From CAYXVB01 sp964467785 (GTDB taxonomy: Bacteria > Bdellovibrionota > UBA1018), in the NCBI GenBank assembly GCA_964467785.1, contig CAYXVB010000178.1, positions 1-7,570 on the forward strand: 7,570 nt of DNA, given 5' to 3'. Shown here one piece after another: positions 1 through 6,975 of this stretch (position 1 is the stretch's first letter; every line of letters begins with the position of its first letter). The position numbers were made by a program, and so were the translations under genes. Below the pieces are notes generated by a model. It worked only from the letters and a program-made list of their open reading frames with translations. It did no database searches and was not told the origin of the DNA.

Positions 1-355
1 AGTAGTTTTGGGAACTTCCCATGCCGCAGGGGCACAGGAGGATTTCATCATTAGTCTAAGAAGGACCATTTGTCTAGCGGACGAAATGGCTTCTTCACGT
101 GTTTTTATTATCCGAGTGAGGGGGAGCAAACTCAATAATTAAAGACCTCGTCCCAAGACACCCTCAAGATTCGAAATATAAATTGACGCACAAAGTCACA
201 GCAGAGTGGAGCGATTCACTTCGTCACTCCGGACTGCCCCTTCGACGCTTTTTAGAAGATTCTTAAAATAGGAAGGCATGAACGGCCGAAGCCGGAGCTA
301 GAATCTGAATTTTTTTGCAGAACTCCGTCACCCGGTTACACTTGAACCATACCCT
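1..355. other. Gene-free, AT-richer region upstream of the HAMP gene
   Basis: No reading frame here has a convincing start, ribosome binding site and protein-like translation. One frame is open from the left edge (base 2) to a TAA at 140-142 (46 codons), but its third-position GC is clearly lower than in the neighbouring genes, so I do not call it. The region holds a perfect short palindrome (9-21) and A/T-rich patches. A -10-like TAAAAT at 264-269 has no convincing -35 partner. I infer that it holds the promoter of the 356-3585 gene group, but no promoter can be placed with confidence. Confidence 0.5.
9..21. repeat. Perfect 13-bp palindrome TGGGAA-C-TTCCCA
   Basis: Six-base arms flank a single central C and are exactly complementary. 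A dyad of this size suits a dimeric DNA-binding protein better than an RNA hairpin, since a one-base loop cannot fold. It lies about 335 bases from the next start codon and at the window edge, so what it would control is unknown. It could be chance. Confidence 0.3.
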
Positions 356-919
356 ATGTCACAAACACAAACCGCGACTGAAACCGGAAAAAAGCCTTAC
401 CAGCGTAAAATCATCCTCATCAATCCCAAGTTCCAGTTCCGGATTGCGCTCTACGTAGGATCCTGGCTGATCGCCCTCTCCTTTATTTACCCATGGGTGG
501 TGCACTCGCTTTTTGACTACTTCGTGCAGTACGCGCAGATGGATCCCATGGGTCCGAGCGTGAAAAGTCTCCTCGAAACCCGCAACTCAGTCCTCTCACT
601 CATGGTCGCCACGCAGTTAGCGTTCATCGCGCTCTGTTTTCTTGGTAGCCTTTTCCTGGCCCATCGGCTCGCGGGCCCCGTGTACCGCACCCGTAAGCAC
701 CTCAAGATGGTGGCGGGAGGGGACCTTTCGGAAGAAATCCACCTTCGAAAGTATGACCACTTCCGTGACCTGGCCGACGACTTCAATGCCATGCTCCGAT
801 CGCTTCGCCTTCGCCACGACAACTGCGCCGGCCACATCGACCAGGCCATGTCGTTGACGGCCGACCCAAAGGTCAAGGAACAGCTACAATCCGCCCTGAA
901 TAGCCTTCAATCCAAGTGA
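356..919 (+). CDS. Two-helix inner-membrane protein with a C-terminal HAMP domain and no output domain
   Basis: The 187-residue product has a polar N-terminus (1-27), a first membrane helix at about 28-50, a short presumably periplasmic loop (51-77), a second helix at about 79-102, and a HAMP domain at about 103-154. The HAMP shows the AGPVYR entry with its conserved proline (P108), the GGDL turn (121-124) and the second-helix pattern FRDLADDFNAMLRSL. HAMP domains relay conformational signals in chemoreceptors and sensor kinases, but here only about 33 residues follow, with no kinase, cyclase or methyl-accepting module. It may be a stand-alone relay acting through a partner, or a structural membrane protein. 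The ATG at 356 has no clear Shine-Dalgarno sequence. The DUF1284 gene begins 42 bases downstream on the same strand. HAMP assignment is firm; function is unknown. Confidence 0.85.
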   Translation: MSQTQTATETGKKPYQRKIILINPKFQFRIALYVGSWLIALSFIYPWVVHSLFDYFVQYAQMDPMGPSVKSLLETRNSVLSLMVATQLAFIALCFLGSLFLAHRLAGPVYRTRKHLKMVAGGDLSEEIHLRKYDHFRDLADDFNAMLRSLRLRHDNCAGHIDQAMSLTADPKVKEQLQSALNSLQSK

Positions 920-961
920 AGCCCTGATTTCGGCTCCATTTTGTTGTAATGATCCAAAGAC

Positions 962-1402
962 ATGCTGAAGTTTCGTCCGCATCACTTCCTCTGCACGTTG
1001 GGGTTTGAGGGAAAGGGCTACTCGCCGTCCTTCGTTGAAAATTACGCGCGCATCGCTTCTGAACTGCGGGATATCCCCGCCCAGGGCGACAGTGTCATGA
1101 TCGAAGTGGTCGCCGGCTCGGATTCTGTTTGCGCTCCCTGTCCTAACCGCCGTGGCGACAGCTGCGCGACCGAAGACAAGATTTCCACGCTCGACCGCAA
1201 CCACACGGCCGCTCATGGGATCGGGCCCGGGCAAACGATCAGCTGGGGAGAGGCTAAGGCAAGGATGGCGCGACACATGACTGTCCAAGCGCACCACCAA
1301 GCCTGTGCGCCCTGCTCCTGGCGCTCATTAGGCGTCTGTGAATCCGCACTGATGCGGCTCATCGGGCAATTCAAGGAGAATCGGACGAAATGGGGAAAAT
1401 GA
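962..1402 (+). CDS. DUF1284 family cysteine-motif protein (putative metal or Fe-S binding)
   Basis: The 146-residue protein opens with the DUF1284 signature: a basic start, then HHFLC (7-11) and GKGYSPSFVENY (17-28). Its seven cysteines include two identically spaced triads, C57-x2-C60-x7-C68 and C115-x2-C118-x7-C126, both starting CAPC; the seventh is C11. Such clusters suggest a metal or iron-sulfur site, which is the usual prediction for this family, but its biochemical role is not established to my knowledge. No signal peptide is present, so it is probably cytoplasmic. In-frame stops at 947 and 950 make ATG 962 the first possible start, although no good Shine-Dalgarno precedes it. Its stop codon shares bases with the slt coding region, so the two genes are probably co-transcribed and translationally coupled. 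Family assignment is from recognised motifs, not from a search. Confidence 0.85.
   Translation: MLKFRPHHFLCTLGFEGKGYSPSFVENYARIASELRDIPAQGDSVMIEVVAGSDSVCAPCPNRRGDSCATEDKISTLDRNHTAAHGIGPGQTISWGEAKARMARHMTVQAHHQACAPCSWRSLGVCESALMRLIGQFKENRTKWGK
1374..1401 (+). promoter_or_regulatory. Ribosome binding site and coupled start region of slt inside the DUF1284 gene
   Basis: AGGAG at 1374-1378 lies 11 bases before ATG 1390, a workable spacing. A second in-frame ATG at 1399-1401 overlaps the DUF1284 TGA (1400-1402) as ATGA, the classic arrangement for termination-reinitiation, but it is 20 bases from AGGAG. I chose 1390 because of the spacing. The two choices differ by three residues and both leave the signal peptide intact. 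Confidence 0.6.
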
Positions 1403-3585
1403 AAGGCTGCCGAAACGTCCTGACGCTGACCGCCGCGCTCGTGATCGCTGCAAGCGCAACTCCTGCTCCAGAAGCCCACGCGCGCAAGGCCCGCGGCAAG
1501 ACATCCGCGGAGCCCGCCACCGCGCAAGCAGTTCAGCCCTCCGCTGTAACCGCGAGCCCTGTTGCCGAGTCGGTGCTTACGATGCCGATGGCCCCCCCTT
1601 CGCTTATCAATTCTGACCCGTACGTACCTCAGCCGATGGACCGACTCATTGAACGGCTCCGGAGCGGCAACGAAATGTCGACGCCAAGTCCTAGCAAGAA
1701 AAGGTCGAAACGTACGGCACGCCCCAGGGTCAACAAGACTCTCACCCAGCTCGCTCGCGCGTTTGACGCCCTCAATAGCGGCAAGTACGGACAGGCAAGC
1801 CAGCTCGCTGTCCCACTGGAGAGAAACAAAGAATTCGGCGACTATGCGCTTTGGATCGTCGGGCGCGCGCAGCAAGCGCAAGCCGCCATTGAATGGAGTG
1901 AAGACAAATCGACCGCCAACGGTAAAGCCGCCGGGGGGGCTGCGGCAAAGTTCCGACGCCTAATCGAGAGATATCCGTACTCGCCGTACTTCAAGTTCGC
2001 GGGTCGCGAACTCGGACGCTCGGAGCTGCTCCTGGGCGCGGCCCAATGTTCGCAAAAGCAATGGTCAGGCTGCAAGACTTCCATGAACGAGGGCTTGCAG
2101 CGCTTGGCGCTGGCAGGGGAGCTTCTCTCGATCGACCCGGAAATCCTCGAGGCTTATGGTAATGCCTGTTCCCGAGAAACGGATGACATCTGCCGATCCT
2201 GGGTGTACCGCCTCGCGCAGACCTATCACCGCAACTCGGCCGAGCTGAAGGCTCTCACGCGAGCCGCCAACGGAATTATCGACTCTTTGCCCGGCCCTTC
2301 GATCTCCGGCAAGGTCACCAAGAGATATTCATCACCGGACGCGGACCTCCTCTCTTTTGACGCGGCGATGGCCCTTTATCTCGACCAAAAATACGGGGCC
2401 GCGCAAAAGTCCTTCCGCGAGTTCCTGGACACTTATCCGCGCTCGACCTATCGTTTTCGCGCGCGATATTGGCTCGCTCAAGCGTTCATCCAGGATCGGA
2501 AGTCTGACGAGGGCGCCAAGCTTCTCGAAAGCCTGAGCAAAGACACGCCGCTCACGTACTATGGCCTGCTGGCCGCTCTCGGTGCCGGCAAGTCAATGGA
2601 TGCATCTGTTGTAACGGACCTGGTCCCGCCGGCCCAGGCTCGCGATCCTTATCTTCATCCCTGGGAGCTTTACCGCCTCGCTCGCGGCGAAAAGCTGATT
2701 CAGGCGCACGCCCTGCAGCTCGCCGCGGTCGAGCTCAAAGATCTCCGCCCGCGCGAACCGCTCTCCAACTCCTTCTTGCTCTATCTTTCCGCCATCCAAC
2801 ATGAATGCGGCAACCACTCCACTTCGTTCACGATTCTTAGCGACTTGATTGCCCGCGGATTCGAAGGAGTGCTGACTTCTACCGTCGTGAAGATGATCTT
2901 CCCGACACCCTATATGGAGCTCATCGAGCGCCAAGCGCGCGAAGCCAAGTTGGATCCAATCCTTGTTCTCAGTCTGATCAAGCAGGAGTCCGCTTTCGAT
3001 CTCGGAGCCAATTCCAGCACCGGCGCGCGGGGGCTGATGCAAATCATGCCCGGGACCTTTACAGATGTGATCCCCGAGACGCGTCACGGCGACATGGCCA
3101 ATCTCGAGCTCAACCTTAAGGCGGGCACCAAATACCTTTCCAAGCTGGTGACCCGCTACAACGGAAACCTGGTGCTAGCCCTTGCCGCATACAACGCCGG
3201 GCCCGGCAATGCCGACAAATGGCTCAAGGCTTCGCCGCCCAAGCGCAATATGTTCGAATTCATCGAGGCGATCCCGTTCAAGGAAACGCGCGAATACGTC
3301 TCCGCGATCATGCGCAATTACCACTGGTACATGCGCCGGCTTCGCAACACGACGCCCAATCTCGCGATATTCTGGGCGCCGGTCAATCCCTCCAGCCACA
3401 ACTCCGACCTCACGACGCCTTCTGCAATCAGCGGAAGCGGAGGCCTGGACATGCCCCTCATGCTCCCGATGCCGCTGCCTAGTTCGTCGCCAGCACCTGC
3501 CGACGTGAACGGTATATCGTCCGGCGCCTCCTCAGATTCGACTGGCAACGGCTCAAACGCCAAAACCCCGGCAGACGAAGACTGA
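1390..3585 (+). CDS. slt: Slt-type soluble lytic transglycosylase (periplasmic peptidoglycan-cleaving enzyme)
   Basis: Lytic transglycosylases cleave the MurNAc-GlcNAc bond of peptidoglycan and form 1,6-anhydroMurNAc ends. The 731-residue product starts with a signal peptide (hydrophobic core about 10-22, likely cleavage after AHA near 32), so it acts in the periplasm. A long alpha-helical, TPR-like region follows, including the repeat from about 324 and the YYGLL motif at 390-394 typical of the Slt70 superhelix. The catalytic SLT domain is at about 515-655: QES with catalytic Glu533, GLMQIMP (548-554), AYNAG (600-604), then an ETREYV...NYHWY segment. E. coli Slt70 is about 645 residues. The excess comes from an Ala/Pro/Ser-rich stretch after the signal peptide and a Pro/Ser/Gly-rich low-complexity tail (about 661-731). 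All key family motifs are present. It is the last gene of a likely operon with the HAMP and DUF1284 genes. The symbol denotes family level, not proven orthology to E. coli slt. Confidence 0.93.
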   Translation: MGKMKGCRNVLTLTAALVIAASATPAPEAHARKARGKTSAEPATAQAVQPSAVTASPVAESVLTMPMAPPSLINSDPYVPQPMDRLIERLRSGNEMSTPSPSKKRSKRTARPRVNKTLTQLARAFDALNSGKYGQASQLAVPLERNKEFGDYALWIVGRAQQAQAAIEWSEDKSTANGKAAGGAAAKFRRLIERYPYSPYFKFAGRELGRSELLLGAAQCSQKQWSGCKTSMNEGLQRLALAGELLSIDPEILEAYGNACSRETDDICRSWVYRLAQTYHRNSAELKALTRAANGIIDSLPGPSISGKVTKRYSSPDADLLSFDAAMALYLDQKYGAAQKSFREFLDTYPRSTYRFRARYWLAQAFIQDRKSDEGAKLLESLSKDTPLTYYGLLAALGAGKSMDASVVTDLVPPAQARDPYLHPWELYRLARGEKLIQAHALQLAAVELKDLRPREPLSNSFLLYLSAIQHECGNHSTSFTILSDLIARGFEGVLTSTVVKMIFPTPYMELIERQAREAKLDPILVLSLIKQESAFDLGANSSTGARGLMQIMPGTFTDVIPETRHGDMANLELNLKAGTKYLSKLVTRYNGNLVLALAAYNAGPGNADKWLKASPPKRNMFEFIEAIPFKETREYVSAIMRNYHWYMRRLRNTTPNLAIFWAPVNPSSHNSDLTTPSAISGSGGLDMPLMLPMPLPSSSPAPADVNGISSGASSDSTGNGSNAKTPADED

Positions 3586-3605
3586 TTTTTAGTGGACCCA
3601 CGTAT

Positions 3606-3640
3606 AAAAAAGCCCCGAAGCTGTCTCCAGCTCCGGGGCT
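3606..3640 (-). terminator. Rho-independent terminator of the prs-pth-ychF transcript
   Basis: Read on the minus strand, 3640 to 3611 forms a 13-bp GC-rich stem (arms 3628-3640 and 3611-3623, with one G-U pair) closed by a GAGA loop of the GNRA type, followed by a run of six U (3611-3606). On the plus strand the G-U pair becomes an A-C mismatch and the 3' side is not a clean U run. The signal is therefore strongly oriented toward ychF, whose stop lies 50 bases upstream in transcription order. It may also weakly stop transcripts arriving from slt. Confidence 0.9.
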
Positions 3641-3666
3641 GAATCCTTCTTGACGCATTGTGCATC

Positions 3667-3691
3667 AAAAAGGAAGCGGATACCTTTTTTT
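3667..3691 (+). terminator. Possible weak A-T stem with T tract downstream of slt
   Basis: AAAAAGG (3667-3673) and CCTTTTT (3683-3689) are exact complements around a nine-base loop, and the T run continues to 3691. On the plus strand this resembles a weak intrinsic terminator for slt transcripts, but the stem has only two G-C pairs. It abuts the ychF stop codon, so part of it may just be base composition. Confidence 0.25.
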
Positions 3692-4796
3692 AGACGGCGA
3701 AGCGGAAGTGCATGATGTCGCCATCGCGGACAATGTATTCCTTGCCTTCAAGTCGCATCGCGCCTGCGTCACGGACCGCGGCTTCGCTCTTGTACTTGAC
3801 CAGATCTTCGTAGTGGTAAACGTCGGCCTTGATGAAGCCTTTTTCAAAATCCGTGTGGATCACGCCGGCCGCCTGCGGAGCCTTCCAGCCTTTTTCGATC
3901 GTCCAGGCACGGACCTCGGTCTCGCCCGCGGTGAAGTAAGTTTGTAGACCAAGGAGATTGTAGCCCGCACGGATCACTCGATTCAATCCCGGCTCATCCA
4001 TGCCCATTTCCTTGAGAAAAGAAGCCTTCTCTTCGTCGGCCAACTCGGCGATCTCGGATTCGATCTTCCCACAGATCTGGATCACCGGGCTGCCTTCCTT
4101 CGCAGCGTACTCCATGAGCTTCTTGACGTAGGCATTGGGCTCGGCGGCACCGATGTCATTGTCATCAACGTTGGCCACATACATCACTTTTTTGGCGGTG
4201 ATGAGGTGGAAGTCGTGGATCAGGGCGAGCTGGTCCTCGGAGAGACCGAGAGAGCGAACCGGCTTGCCGGCTTCGAGCGCGGCCTTGACGGGGGCAAGCA
4301 CGCCGAGAATCGCAGAGGATTTCTTATCATGGCCGGTGCGCGCCGTTTTTTCGATGTTGGAGAAACGCTTGCTCACCGTCTCGAGGTCCGCGAGCATCAG
4401 CTCGGTGTCGATCACCGAGATATCGCGAAGCGGATCGACTGAGCCATCGACATGGATGACATTCGGGTCGGAGAAGCAGCGCACGACGTGCGCAATCGCG
4501 TTGGTCTCGCGGATGTGGCCGAGAAACTGGTTGCCAAGTCCTTCGCCCTTGGAGGCGCCCTTAACTAGGCCAGCGATGTCCACGAAGGTCATCGTGGCCG
4601 GAACAAGCTTCTGAGGCGGGATGTACTTGGCGATCTCGGCCAGACGCGGGTCCGGCACCTTGACGATGCCCGTGTTGGGCTCGATCGTGCAGAAGGGGTA
4701 GTTGGCCGCCTCGGCCTTGGCCGACGACGTCAGCGCGTTGAAGATGGTCGATTTGCCGACGTTAGGAAGGCCGACGATACCGCATGCAAAACCCAT
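3690..4796 (-). CDS. ychF: YchF/OLA1-family ribosome-associated ATPase
   Basis: YchF is a conserved Obg-related P-loop protein that prefers ATP over GTP, binds ribosomes and is linked to translation and stress responses. The 368-residue product (E. coli about 363) shows the Walker A/G1 loop GLPNVGKST (9-17), the G3 motif DIAGL (73-77) with a hydrophobic residue where classical GTPases carry catalytic Gln, and NVDD (209-212) at the G4 position. The last of these departs from the NKxD of GTP-specific proteins and fits the family's ATP preference. A coiled-coil helical insert lies in the middle (about 130-200). The C-terminal TGS domain (about 283-366) ends with the usual GKEYIVRDGDIMHFRF block. 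GGGAG inside the end of pth lies 11 bases before the ATG, and only five bases separate the pth stop from this start, so both sit on one transcript. It is the last gene before the terminator. Confidence 0.97.
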   Translation of the reverse strand: MGFACGIVGLPNVGKSTIFNALTSSAKAEAANYPFCTIEPNTGIVKVPDPRLAEIAKYIPPQKLVPATMTFVDIAGLVKGASKGEGLGNQFLGHIRETNAIAHVVRCFSDPNVIHVDGSVDPLRDISVIDTELMLADLETVSKRFSNIEKTARTGHDKKSSAILGVLAPVKAALEAGKPVRSLGLSEDQLALIHDFHLITAKKVMYVANVDDNDIGAAEPNAYVKKLMEYAAKEGSPVIQICGKIESEIAELADEEKASFLKEMGMDEPGLNRVIRAGYNLLGLQTYFTAGETEVRAWTIEKGWKAPQAAGVIHTDFEKGFIKADVYHYEDLVKYKSEAAVRDAGAMRLEGKEYIVRDGDIMHFRFAV

Positions 4797-4801
4797 AATA
4801 C

Positions 4802-5377
4802 TTATTTCTCCCTGTCCTGATTAAACTGATTCATGGCGCCGCGTACATCCCCGGCGATAATTTTTTCTGTGGCGCGGACGACGTCATCGAGCAGCGGATC
4901 CAGCCGCTTGAGTTCCTCGTCCGAGTACTGGCCCAAAACGTGGGCCGCCGTATCCATGATCTGCGATTTTCCGACGCCGATCCGGATGCGGTGGTAGCCC
5001 GTGGCGCCCGCGCCCAGGTGGGCATCGAGCGACTTCAAACCGTTATGCCCCCCGGTGCCGCCGCCAGTCTTGATCCTCAATGCCATCGGCTTAAGATCCA
5101 CTTCGTCGTGGATGACAATCACGTCAGTGGGCGCGCACTTGTAGAACTTCACGATCGGCGCGACGCACTTTCCGGAGTTGTTCATGAAAGTCTGGGGCTT
5201 GACGAGAAGAACTTTCTCGCCGCCCAGGCTGCACTGCCAGACCTCGCCCTCATAGGCGCTGTTGGGCCCGGTGGCTCGCCATAATTCGACCATGCGGTCA
5301 ATAGCCAGAAAACCGGCGTTATGGCGTGTCGTTTCGTACTTGGGGCCCGGATTGCCCAGACCGACTACAATCTTCAT
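4802..5377 (-). CDS. pth: Peptidyl-tRNA hydrolase
   Basis: Pth cleaves the ester bond of peptidyl-tRNAs that drop off ribosomes, recycling tRNA in the cytoplasm. The family motifs are intact: GLGNPGPKYETTRHNAGF near the N-terminus with catalytic His19 and substrate-binding Asn9, KPQTFMNNSG, HDEVDL and GGGTGGHNGLKS. From ATG 5377 the product is 191 residues, close to the E. coli enzyme (194). A TTG directly before this ATG (5378-5380) could give one more residue and would restore E. coli numbering (His20), but ATG is the simpler choice. No good Shine-Dalgarno lies close to this start, and the prs stop is only 24 bases upstream, so translation may depend on coupling. The gene lies between prs and ychF, the usual neighbours. 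Confidence 0.96.
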   Translation of the reverse strand: MKIVVGLGNPGPKYETTRHNAGFLAIDRMVELWRATGPNSAYEGEVWQCSLGGEKVLLVKPQTFMNNSGKCVAPIVKFYKCAPTDVIVIHDEVDLKPMALRIKTGGGTGGHNGLKSLDAHLGAGATGYHRIRIGVGKSQIMDTAAHVLGQYSDEELKRLDPLLDDVVRATEKIIAGDVRGAMNQFNQDREK

Positions 5378-5401
5378 CAAATACAGGCCCCGGGTAATTC
5401 C

Positions 5402-6355
<954 letters not shown>

Positions 6356-6391
6356 ATCGTGGCTCTCCTGGAGGTAGCCTTGGGATATCGC

Positions 6392-6407
6392 AGACTTCTG
6401 AAAGTCT
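6392..6407 (-). other. Hairpin in the prs leader, proximal to the gene
   Basis: AGACTT (6392-6397) and AAGTCT (6402-6407) are perfect complements around a four-base loop. It lies about 37 bases upstream of the prs start in the leader RNA. No U run follows, so it is not a terminator by itself. Confidence 0.35.
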
Positions 6408-6435
6408 CAAGAAGCATCTCCCCCGGGCCCATCGC

Positions 6436-6453
6436 CTCGAGACGCCTCTCGAG
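6436..6453 (-). other. Hairpin in the prs leader, distal to the gene
   Basis: CTCGAGA (6436-6442) and TCTCGAG (6447-6453) pair perfectly over seven bases around a four-base loop. Each arm contains the self-complementary CTCGAG, so alternative pairings are possible. No U run follows it on the minus strand, so an attenuator is not shown. It could also be a protein-binding dyad. Confidence 0.4.
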
Positions 6454-6490
6454 TGATCATCTCAGATCTAATATTGGTCTATTTTAGTAC

Positions 6491-6496
6491 ATTATA
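6491..6496 (-). promoter_or_regulatory. Candidate -10 box (TATAAT) of the prs promoter
   Basis: The minus strand reads exactly TATAAT at 6496-6491. With a 17-base spacer the -35 position reads CTCAGC, a poor match to TTGACA, so this is either an activator-dependent promoter or a chance match. Initiation here would give a prs leader of about 130 nt. Confidence 0.45.
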
Positions 6497-6585
6497 GGTG
6501 GCCCTGCTCACTCGCTGAGCCGGCAGATCCTCCTGTTTGTACTTCAAACTGAATTCCCACATGATCAATAGAAGGGGAGCAGACG

Positions 6586-6961
6586 ATGCCGAGTCATAGA
6601 GGAAGGCGGTTCGGAAAATTCCTGATTCTGACTCTCCTGACGTCGAGCACCCTCTCCGAAGGCTCCACTTTCGCGGCCGACTGTGACTTTTCGTCGCAAA
6701 GGTTATCACTTGGTCCAGGAGCGCACGGCCGCTAGCATCGAAGTGACGCGCTTCTATCAAAACGAGATAACAACGCCGGATGATCTTTGGGTGCCAGGTA
6801 TGCCCACCTGGACTCTGCAGGTAAGGCTGAGAATCGTAGACATCACATCGAAAAAGGGCCGAACCCTGGACGGAGAAGCCAATGGCTACCTCTTCCGCCC
6901 GACTCTCCGAAGCGCCCTTTCCGAGGCATTGAACCCCCTCGCCGACTGCCTGGAAAACTGA
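6586..6961 (+). pseudogene. Small exported protein gene split by an apparent one-base frameshift
   Basis: ATG 6586 follows a good ribosome binding site (AGGGG, eight bases away) and starts a clear signal peptide: a basic MPSHRGRRFGK, a hydrophobic FLILTLLTSSTL core, and cleavage likely near FAA (29-31). That frame stops at TAG 6733-6735. A second frame, offset by +1 and open from 6641, carries a protein-like body to TGA 6959-6961. Removing one T from the TTTT tract at 6688-6691 joins them into a 124-residue exported protein with Cys33 just after the signal peptide and Cys121 near the end. The body has an alternating, beta-like stretch around TWTLQVRLRIVDI and a C-terminal helix, a layout I cannot tie to a family. 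The GTG at 6683 has no ribosome binding site, so an independent downstream gene is unlikely. It may be a sequencing error, a true lesion, or less likely a recoding site. The next exported-protein gene starts 14 bases later. Confidence 0.6.
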
Positions 6962-6975
6962 GGAGAATAGTATTT

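Larger units (their letters stand above)
6356..6585. promoter_or_regulatory. Divergent intergenic region between prs and the exported-protein cluster
   Basis: This 230-base region must start transcription in both directions. Toward prs it holds a consensus -10 box and a leader of roughly 130 nt with two perfect hairpins (described separately). Toward the exported-protein genes I see only weak candidates: TTGTAC at 6537-6542 with CATGAT 17 bases downstream at 6560-6565. I find no tRNA, open reading frame or known riboswitch pattern here. Confidence 0.55.

Noticed and set aside
36..59. Strong Shine-Dalgarno-like AGGAGG at 36-41
   Set aside because: No ATG, GTG or TTG follows at usable spacing on the plus strand.
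2..142. 46-codon frame open from the left edge, possible C-terminus of a gene
   Set aside because: It is short enough to be chance, its third-position GC is well below that of the neighbouring genes, and I recognise no motif. It could be revisited with sequence to the left.
271..301. Seven-codon frame (ATG 278) just behind AGGAAGG, possible leader peptide
   Set aside because: The ribosome binding site is one base from the ATG, too close to work well, and the peptide has no run of regulatory codons.
1213..1881. 222-codon minus-strand frame across DUF1284 and the start of slt
   Set aside because: It is antisense to two recognised genes and its translation is Arg/Cys/Ser-rich without domain features.
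3651..3667. Imperfect inverted repeat TGACGCA-TTG-TGCATCA
   Set aside because: It has one mismatch, a three-base loop and no U run, so it is unlikely to add to the strong terminator beside it.
6683..6961. Independent 92-codon gene from GTG 6683
   Set aside because: No ribosome binding site precedes the GTG, and a signal peptide with a good one lies directly upstream in the other frame, so a split exported-protein gene explains the data better.
6787..6975. N-terminal extension of the eight-cysteine protein to ATG 6787
   Set aside because: It would overlap the preceding gene by about 175 bases, bury a canonical signal peptide, and ignore the AGGAG ten bases before ATG 6976.
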